This document shows positions 14,014-22,600 of a stretch of 49,858 bases of DNA, in pieces. The DNA is from JAGLQA01 sp023135565. Lineage in GTDB: Bacteria > Acidobacteriota > Aminicenantia > UBA2199. How positions within the stretch are numbered: the first letter of the stretch is position 1; each line of letters starts with the position of its first letter. The notes beneath the pieces were generated by a model that was not told where the DNA came from, made no database searches, and saw only the letters and a list, made by a program, of their open reading frames with translations. The stretch is taken from assembly GCA_030639305.1 (NCBI GenBank), contig DAOWCY010000027.1, positions 1-49,858 of the forward strand, in the 5' to 3' direction. Made by a program: the position numbers and the translations under genes.

Positions 14014-16656
14014 TTAGTTGTTAATCTTTTTTAAGCCGGCTATTATTCCGGCCAGTTTTAATGCATTGTCACCTCTGATGATAGTGCTGTGATCGCCCGG
14101 GCTTTCTACCGACTCAACCCGGCCCGCGGTCATTTTTTTCCAACGTTTCAGGGCAAAATTCTCATGCTCGCTGTGTTCTGCTTTTATGACCAGCACCGGG
14201 GAGTCGATGATGCGCACGGGATTGTATTTCCTGATGATTTCGTTATTGTTTTCGCTGACCGCATCTTTGCGCCGCTCCATCCACTGGGCCGAATAACTGT
14301 GGCTCACCTTGCTTTCGGCGGCGAAGCTTTCTAAGGGCCGCGCCATCTTCTCCTTTAGCGATTTGTACCGGCCTTCCTGCTGGGGCGCGAGGCGTTCTAC
14401 CGTGCGGATGATGCGGATGACGGCTTTGGAAAGAAAAGCCGGTGAATCGATCATAATCAATCGTTCTACTTCATCGTCCAGGTCTTCCAGGCACCTTGCC
14501 GTTTCATAGGCGATAATGCAGCCGACGCAGTACCCGGCAATGTAATAAGGTCCCTGGGGCTGGATTCTTTTGATCTGCGAGACGTAATCATCCAACATTT
14601 CCTGCATGGTATCCGGCAGTTTGGCTTTATTCAGCAAGCCTTTAGATTGGATGCCGAACACATTAAAATCACCTTGCAGGGCGCCGGCCAGTTCTCGATA
14701 CAAAAGCACTAAGGGATCACGGGGATGAATAATAAAAATATTCCTGTCGCTTTTGATCAGGTTCAAACGCACCACGCATTCCAATTGCCCCAACAATAAT
14801 TCAAATTCGCCGGTTTCCCGGAAATATCGTATCAATTCTGCTTGTTCCTCTATAGTTTGGTTTCCAAAAATATCCGCCAGGGATACTTTGATATCGAATT
14901 CCCGCCGCAGCCGGGAAACTAAGGTCATAATATTTAACGAATTACCGCCCACTTCGGGAAAAGAATTCGTTCTGCCTACTTTTTCGATGCCCAAAATGTC
15001 GCACCATACCTCCACCAGCTTCTTCTCTACGTCGCCGCGGGGAGCAATATATTCGGCCTCTTCTTTAAAGGGGTCGGGCAGGCCGTCATAATCCACTTTG
15101 GCATTGGGTTTCCTGGGCAGTTTGTCCAACTCCACGAACCGGGCCGGTATCATATATGGAGGCAGTTGGGAAGGGAGGTGTTTTTTTACTTCTGCGCTGA
15201 GCGTTTGCCCGGGGTTTCCGGCTGGGGCGTCTTCTTGTGCGGTTATATAGGCGCATAAGACTTCGTTGTTATTAGAAATTTCCCGTTTCACCACCACCGC
15301 CTCTTTTACCCGGGGCAAACGGACAAGGGCGCTTTCTACTTCTTCCAACTCGATGCGCATGCCGCGAATTTTCACCTGCCTGTCGGTTCTGCCTAAAATA
15401 TCCACATTCCCGCCGGGTAAAAACCTGCCTAAGTCGCCGGTTTTGTAGAGGATGTCCAGGGGGTCTTCATTAATGGGATTGGGGATGAATTTTTCGTGGT
15501 TCAATTCCGGGTCATTGCAGTAGCCGAAGCTGCGGTAGGGTGTCCTGATGTAGATTTCGCCGCTGACCAGTTGGTCGCAGACATGCATGTCTTTATCGAA
15601 AATAACCACCCTGGCGCCCCTGATGGGTTTGCCGATGGGGATTCTTTCCCTGTTTACATCGGCTTTTTTTATTAAATAAAAAACTTTGGCCAGGGTGGTT
15701 TCAGTGGGGCCGTACATGTTGACCAATTGAATTCTTTCGTCGAAGATGCCGTACCATTCGGCAAGGTCCGGGGGATTGATTTTTTCACCGGCCAGCAGTA
15801 TGTATTTAAGGGATTTGAAAATATCCGCGGTCAACTTAGCGGAACTCAATATCCTGAATTGAGCGGGCACACAGTGGATCAAATAAATCCCGGATTTATC
15901 TACCCAGTCGATTAGTTTTGGGGCGTCGATGATAATACTCTTATCCTCGGGGATACAAATCCTGCCTCCGGCGCATAAAGGGACAAATATATCCCTTAAA
16001 AAAGGATCGAACCCGGGGGTAATCAACTGGCTGAAACGGGAATTCCCGTCTACAGCAAAAGTGTCGATTTCCCAGAGGATAAAATGGATTAAACCTTTAT
16101 TTTTGCCTAAAACGGCTTTGGGTTTGCCGCTGGTGCCGGAGGTGTAATACACATAAACCCTGTCGTCTTCGCTGTATTCAACCTGCGGCTCCCGGTAGAA
16201 AGGGGAGTCTTCAGCAGGAGTTTCCCCTGCCGGTGCGGACAGATCGGCGGCGCGGATGAATTCCACCTTTTCTAATCTTGAGTGCGGCGTTTCCGCGCAG
16301 GCAGCGGCAGAGAAACGATTAAGATTAACCCGGTCGCTAATCGTTAGGCTAATATCGACGGATTTTATCATCTCTTCCAGCCGCTTGTCCGGGAAGGCCG
16401 GTTCTAAGGGGACGAATACGCAGCCTGCTTTTAAGACGGCGATCATGGCGGTGATAAAATCCACCCGGTCCTCTATCAAAAGACCGACAAAGGTTTCTTT
16501 TTCGATGCCTTTTTCCAACAGCCGGTTGGCCATATAATCGGTTTCCCGGTGGAATTCGGCATAGGTTTTTTTCCGGCTGCCGCACTGGATGGCAATATCG
16601 TTCCCGGATTTATTGAAAACTTCTTGTAGTTGAGCTTGTACTGTTTTGTGCTTCAT
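14014..16656 (-). CDS. terminal NRPS subunit A-PCP-TE
   Basis: An 880-residue subunit that starts directly with an adenylation domain and has no condensation domain of its own. The A domain (about 10-510) has YYTSGTSGKPKAV, YGPTETT, YKTGDLGRF and a final NAKVD with the catalytic Lys. By hand alignment to GrsA numbering the pocket code is D-P-R-H-L-A-M-L-A-K, which I cannot assign to a substrate. The PCP (about 540-615) carries GGNSL. The type I thioesterase (about 640-880) has GYCVG, so the nucleophile is Cys710 (codon 14527-14529) rather than Ser, with Asp737 and His856 completing the triad. The condensation step must come from the C domain at the end of the upstream subunit. AAGGAGGAG precedes the ATG. 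Confidence 0.93.
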   Translation of the reverse strand: MKHKTVQAQLQEVFNKSGNDIAIQCGSRKKTYAEFHRETDYMANRLLEKGIEKETFVGLLIEDRVDFITAMIAVLKAGCVFVPLEPAFPDKRLEEMIKSVDISLTISDRVNLNRFSAAACAETPHSRLEKVEFIRAADLSAPAGETPAEDSPFYREPQVEYSEDDRVYVYYTSGTSGKPKAVLGKNKGLIHFILWEIDTFAVDGNSRFSQLITPGFDPFLRDIFVPLCAGGRICIPEDKSIIIDAPKLIDWVDKSGIYLIHCVPAQFRILSSAKLTADIFKSLKYILLAGEKINPPDLAEWYGIFDERIQLVNMYGPTETTLAKVFYLIKKADVNRERIPIGKPIRGARVVIFDKDMHVCDQLVSGEIYIRTPYRSFGYCNDPELNHEKFIPNPINEDPLDILYKTGDLGRFLPGGNVDILGRTDRQVKIRGMRIELEEVESALVRLPRVKEAVVVKREISNNNEVLCAYITAQEDAPAGNPGQTLSAEVKKHLPSQLPPYMIPARFVELDKLPRKPNAKVDYDGLPDPFKEEAEYIAPRGDVEKKLVEVWCDILGIEKVGRTNSFPEVGGNSLNIMTLVSRLRREFDIKVSLADIFGNQTIEEQAELIRYFRETGEFELLLGQLECVVRLNLIKSDRNIFIIHPRDPLVLLYRELAGALQGDFNVFGIQSKGLLNKAKLPDTMQEMLDDYVSQIKRIQPQGPYYIAGYCVGCIIAYETARCLEDLDDEVERLIMIDSPAFLSKAVIRIIRTVERLAPQQEGRYKSLKEKMARPLESFAAESKVSHSYSAQWMERRKDAVSENNNEIIRKYNPVRIIDSPVLVIKAEHSEHENFALKRWKKMTAGRVESVESPGDHSTIIRGDNALKLAGIIAGLKKINN

Positions 16657-16673
16657 TCTTATCGAACTCCTCC

Positions 16674-19600
16674 TTATTCGTTTTCCAGGTCATCGTAAAG
16701 CGCTGCTTCTTTCCCGGAGCTTATCTCGATTTTATCGACTTCTATGCCTGGGTTCTCCACTACCTGCTCCACTAACCGGACCAAATTGCGGGCCGCTTTC
16801 TCCATAAAACCGGCGCTGTATGCCAGGGCATTATAAGTATACTTCAACGCGATATCTTTCCCGGGCACTACTTTGATATTTAAATCGAAATTGGTCTGCT
16901 CATGATAGCGTACATCGGTGACGGTAAAACCGGCGCCCGTCAACCTGCCTCCGGCCTGGAACAACTCCTCTAAGGGAAAATTCTCAAAGACCAGCACGTG
17001 ATCTATGAGCCGGTTCCCCAGCGCGGTGCAGGACTGTATCTCCATTAAGGGGAAATATTCGTAAGACCTGGATATCATTTCTTGCCGGTGCACATCTTTT
17101 AATAATTGCGAAAAACTTTTCCCTTTTTCGTTCCTGATTCTTACCGGCACTGTATTGATAAACAGTCCCACCATACGTTCGATACCCGGCACTTCCCCCG
17201 GCCTACCCGACACCACGCCGCCGAATACCACATCGCCGCTGTTGTTGTATTTTTGCAGCAGGATGCCCCACAGGGCCTGGAATAGGGTATTCAGGGTGAC
17301 GCTTTCCGCCCTGACCGCCTGCTGTACGCCTGCGCTTAAGGTTTCGCCGAGAGAGAAATCGTATTCTTCCCGTTCAAAACCGGCTTCCACACCTGTTTGC
17401 GAATCTCTAAATTTCGGTAAAGCGGCCTGCTGTTTATAACCGTTAAGGTACTGCCGCCAATATTCCAGGCCCTCTTTTTTATCCTGTTTCTCCAACCAGC
17501 GGATGTATTCCACATAGGGGGTTACCGGTTCCAATTCCACCGGGCTGCCCTGTTTCAAGGCCACATAAATCCGGAGCAGTTCGTTATAAATCAAACCTAA
17601 GCACCAGCCGTCCTGTATGGTATGAAAAAAATCCCATATTAGGCAGAAGGAATTCTCTCCTTTTTTAAACAGGTGCAGCCTTACTAAATGATCCAGTGTT
17701 AAATCCATGCCTCGCTGCCTGTCTTTTCTTTTAAATTCTTCCAGGTGCTGTTCGCAGTTGTCTGCGTCTAAATGAGAAATGTCCTCGAAACCGATTTCCA
17801 GTTCTCTTTTTTTCAACACTACTTGCATGGGTTCGTCTAAATCTTCGTAAACGAAAGCAGTTCTTAACACAGCGTATCTTTCGATTAATTTGTTCATACT
17901 TTTTTCAAAGATGGCGCGGTCGATTTCCCCTTCTATGGAGATAGCCGACTGCTCGAAATAGGGATTGCTTACCCTGTCGCTCAGCGCTTCATATAACATG
18001 CCGCTCTGCATGGACGTCAGCGGGTACACCGACTCTATTTCTCCCTGGGGGCCGAGCACCTGTTCGATTTTTTTTAGGTCTTCGATCGAGATTTTAGAAC
18101 CCACATCGGCGGGAGTAATCTCGGTTTTCTCTTTGTTTTCACAGTGGCGGATGATGGTTATTAGATGCTTTTGGAAACTTTCCGCCAGTTTTTTTATACT
18201 GCTGCCTTCGAACTCATACTTATGGTAGGAGAAAGAAAAGCTTAACCTGTCCGCCATTAAGATGCCGGTTATATCCAGGGCATGAGCCTGATGCGATCCC
18301 GGCCCGATATTCGCTCCGCTGCTCAAGGGGGATATCTCGAAATCGCCGCCGCCCAGGTCCCCGGTTCCGAATCGGCCTAAATAATTGAAACATATTCCCG
18401 GTTCTAATTGGAAAGACAGGCCCGGTCTTTCGTCTGCCTGCGTTAAATACTTTAATATGCCGTAACCGGTGCCCCTGGCGGGAACCCGGTGCAGCGTTTC
18501 TTTTATATATTTGATGCGGTAAGACAGCTCTTTCGACCGGCTCATATCCAATAACACCGGGTACAAGGAGGTGAACCAGCCTATGGTGCGGCTGATATCC
18601 AATTCCTCTACTATTGGCTCCCGGCCGTGGCCTTCTAAGTTGACGGCGATTTTGTCGATGCCGGCCCACTCTTCCAGCGCCATGCCCAAAGCGGTGAGCA
18701 GGATGTCGTTGATACCGGTGTTATAGGCCCGGTTGACCTTTTGCAGCAGCGCCCCGGTATCCTGCTCGCTTAAAGAAATCGCCTGGGATTCACAGTCTTT
18801 TAACTTGCGGTCTTTTGCCTTTATCTCCGCGGCACGGGGTAGAAGGGGGACATCGATCTTCTCGATCTCTCGCCAGTAGGCTGCTTCGGCTTGCAATGTC
18901 CGGCTTCCGGCGTAACTTTGCAGTTGTCCGGCCCAATATAAAAACGAACCGGTTTTTTCCTGGAAGACAATTTCTTCGCCTTTTCCGGCCTGGGCATAAG
19001 CAGCGGCAAAATCTTCCAGCAGTATCCGCCAGGAAACTCCATCCACCACTAAGTGGTGAATAACCATCGCTAAATGATCACCGGCGGCGGTTTTAAAAAG
19101 CGCCGCTTTCAGCAGCGGCCCTGTTTCTAAATTAATCCCCGCCTGGATGCGGGCGCACTCTTTTTCTATGGCTGCATGCGCTTGTTCGCCGCTTTTATCT
19201 CTAAAATCTACTATTTCTAAGTCGAAGAGTTTCCCTTCGAGGCCGCGGTTCTTTTGTTCCACAGCGTCCCCTGACCCGGTAAATACCATTCGTAAGGCGT
19301 CATGGTGGCTTACTATCCCGGTGAACACTTTTTCCATGAGGGTTTCATTAAAGCCTTTCTCTGAAAATACCATTAGCGATTGATTAAAATGGTGGGGATG
19401 TAAAAAATCAGTGTCGAAAAACCAGCGTTGAATAGGAGTTAACGCGGCTGTGCCGGTTACCGGTTCCTGGGGAACCGGGCGACCGCTTCTTTTTACCCGT
19501 TTGGCCAACTGTTTGATAGTAGGATACAAAAACAGGTCCCGGCCGGCCAATTTTAAACGGTGCTTCATTAATTTGGCTGCGATCTGGATTACCTTGATGG

Positions 19601-22600
19601 AGTCGCCGCCTACCTGGAAAAAATTATCTTCCCTGCCGATCCTGTCTACTGCCAATACTTCGCACCAGATGTTCATCAATATGGCCTCGATTTCACCGGC
19701 GGGCAGGATGTCTTGTGCGGCAGCGCCTGTGCCGCGGGTTTCAGGTTCCGGCAGCGCCCTGCGGTCCACTTTGCCGCCGGGCGTTAAAGGAAACCGGTCG
19801 AGGAAAACAAAATACGAGGGCATCATATATTCGGGCAGGCTTTGGGACAAATATTCCCGCAATTCGCCTATCCAGGCGGCCTGCTCCCGGTTCGCTGTGT
19901 CCTCGACCTTTTGCCCTGCGTCCCGGGCTTCCCGCTTTGCCACTATGTAGGCGCAGAGGTATTTAGCGCCGCTGCTGTCTGCTTTGGCGATAACTAAGGC
20001 TTCCGCTGTTTTCTCATGATTTAGCAGCCGGTTCTCTATTTCGCCTGTTTCGATCCTGAAACCTCTTATTTTTACCTGTTGGTCTATTCTACCGAGAAAT
20101 TCGATGTCCCCGCCGGGCAGCCAACGGGCCAAATCACCGGTGCGGTAAAGAGTGATCTGTGAGGGGTGATCGGTGGAATAGGCACTATCGGACTTACCGG
20201 ACTTATAAAAATCAAGCTGGAACTTTTCCGCGGTGAGTTCGGGGTTGTTGAGGTAGCCGCGGGCAGTACATACACCGCCGACCCAAAGTTCCCCGGCAGC
20301 TCCGATGGGCTGCAAGCCCTTCGTTTTATCCAGGACAAATAGCTCCATGTTGGCCAGGGGCTTTCCTATCGGGATACTGCCGCTGCCCGGCCAACCGGAT
20401 AAAGAGTATTTACTGCAGTACACGGTGGCTTCCGTGGGGCCGTATATATTCTCCAGGCGTATGGCTGTGTTTAACTGTCTGAATTTATTCGCCAACCCGG
20501 GTAAAAGCGCCTCTCCTGCTAAAAAGATATATTTCAGGCTGGAGAGCGTACTTATATCCTGGCTGGGAAAGAATTCCATAAAGGCATTAAACATAGAGGG
20601 AACAAAATTGATATGGGTAATCCCCAATGCTTCGATGGTATCCAATATCCCGGCGGGGTCTTTCTCCACTCCTTGTTCCAGTATACCTACCCTGCCGCCC
20701 GATGGGAACCAGCCGAACAATTCGCTTACAGAGACATCGAAAATATATGACGTTTTCAATAAATAGACGTCCGCTGCTCCGAAAGGATATTCTTTATCTA
20801 AAGCAAATAAAAGATTGACAACGGAGCGGTGTTCGACTATGACTCCTTTGGGCTGCCCTGTGCTTCCCGAGGTGTAGATGACGTAGGCGGGATCGGAGGC
20901 CCCAGCCCCAGGCTGCTTTGTGCCGGGTCCAGGTTGGACGCCGCTGCCTGGAGGTTCCGCTTCCTGCTCTATCCCGGCGATGTCCCGGTGAGTGAGCAGC
21001 AGCGCTGCGCTGCTGTCCGACAGCAAAAAAGATATCCTCTGCCGGGGATAACCGGGGTCGATGGGTAAATAAACTCCGCCGGCTTGCAATATGCCGAGTA
21101 TGCCGATTATCATCTCTAACGAACGTTCCACCTGGATAGCTGCGATGACGCCGGGTTTTACCCCTTTTTGCCGCAGCAAGCGGGCCATCCGGGCGGTTCT
21201 TTTGCTCAATTCCCCATAGGTCATGCGCACCGGCTGCGCTTTAGACCGGGACTGCTGCTCGCCGATCCCTTCGCCCTGCCATATTATGGCTGTGTTGTCC
21301 GGGTTCTTTTCCACCTGCTCTTCGAAAAGGCGGTGGATCGTTTTCCCGGTAGGGAATGGGGTTTCGGTATCGTTAAAATCATAGAGCAGCTTGTTTTTTT
21401 CCTCCTGCGAAAGGATATCGAACTGCGCCAACTCTTTGCCCGGGTCGGCCAGGATGCCGGACAACAACTTCTTAAAATAGTCGATAAAACGGTGGATGGT
21501 CTCTTCTTTAAAGAGTTTCGTGCAGTATTCGAAAACCAATATCAACTCCTCCTCCGCCTCGAATACCATCAGCGTCAGGTCGAATTTAGAAACTTTACTT
21601 TCCGCTTCATAAGCGGATAATGTCAAACCGGGTATTTTCAGATCGGGGATTTCCATGTTCTGCAAAATAAACAGCACATCGAACAGGGGATTCCTGCTCA
21701 TGTCCCGGTTGAGCCGGGCGGCGCTTTTTTCGATCAGGTCCTCGAACGGGTACTCCTGGTTCTCGAATGCTGTTAGGGTGCGTTCTTTGGTTTCACTAAG
21801 AAATTCCGCGAATGTTTTTCCCCGCGCCGGGAAGCTGCGCAGCGCCAGGGTGTTGACAAACATGCCGATGATTTTCTGCAAGTCCGCGTGCATACGGGCG
21901 GCAGTGGGAGTGCCGATAATGATGTCCTCCCGGCCGCTTATTTTGAATAAAAATACATTAAAAATCGCGATTAGTACGATATACAGGGTGGCGTCCTCTG
22001 CTGAGGAGAGTTTTCTCAAAGCCGCGGTTTCCGCGGGGGATACTTTAAAATGGATGCTGCGGCCGGCGAAACTCTGCACTGCGGGGCGGCTGTAATCGTA
22101 AGGCAATTGAAGCACGGGTATCTCATCCGCGAATTGCCGCAGCCAGGAATCTTCCTGTTTTTGCATGGCTTCGCTGCCTTTCCTGCTTTCCTGCCAGGAG
22201 GAAAAATCTTTGTACTGCAGTCGCAGTGGGGACAGCGGCGCGCCGTCATACAATTTCATAAATTCCTCTACCAATATGCCGGAAGAAACGCCGTCGGATA
22301 TGACATGATGCATGTCTACCATTAATAAGTACTCTTCTCCTGCTATTTTGACGAGCCCGGTGCGCAGCAGCGGGGCTTTAGATAGATCGAAAGAACGAAT
22401 AAACGGTTCTACAATATCTTTCACAAGTTCTTCCTCTCCGGCCGTTATATCATAATACTCTATTTTAAAATCTACCTTTTTGTGCACTCGCTGTACGAAC
22501 ATACCTTCTACAGTGTGGAAAGAAGTCCTGAAACTTTCATGCCTTGCCACCAACCGGCTGAAAACATCTTCCAGTTTCTCCCTGTTTAATTTCCCGGCCA

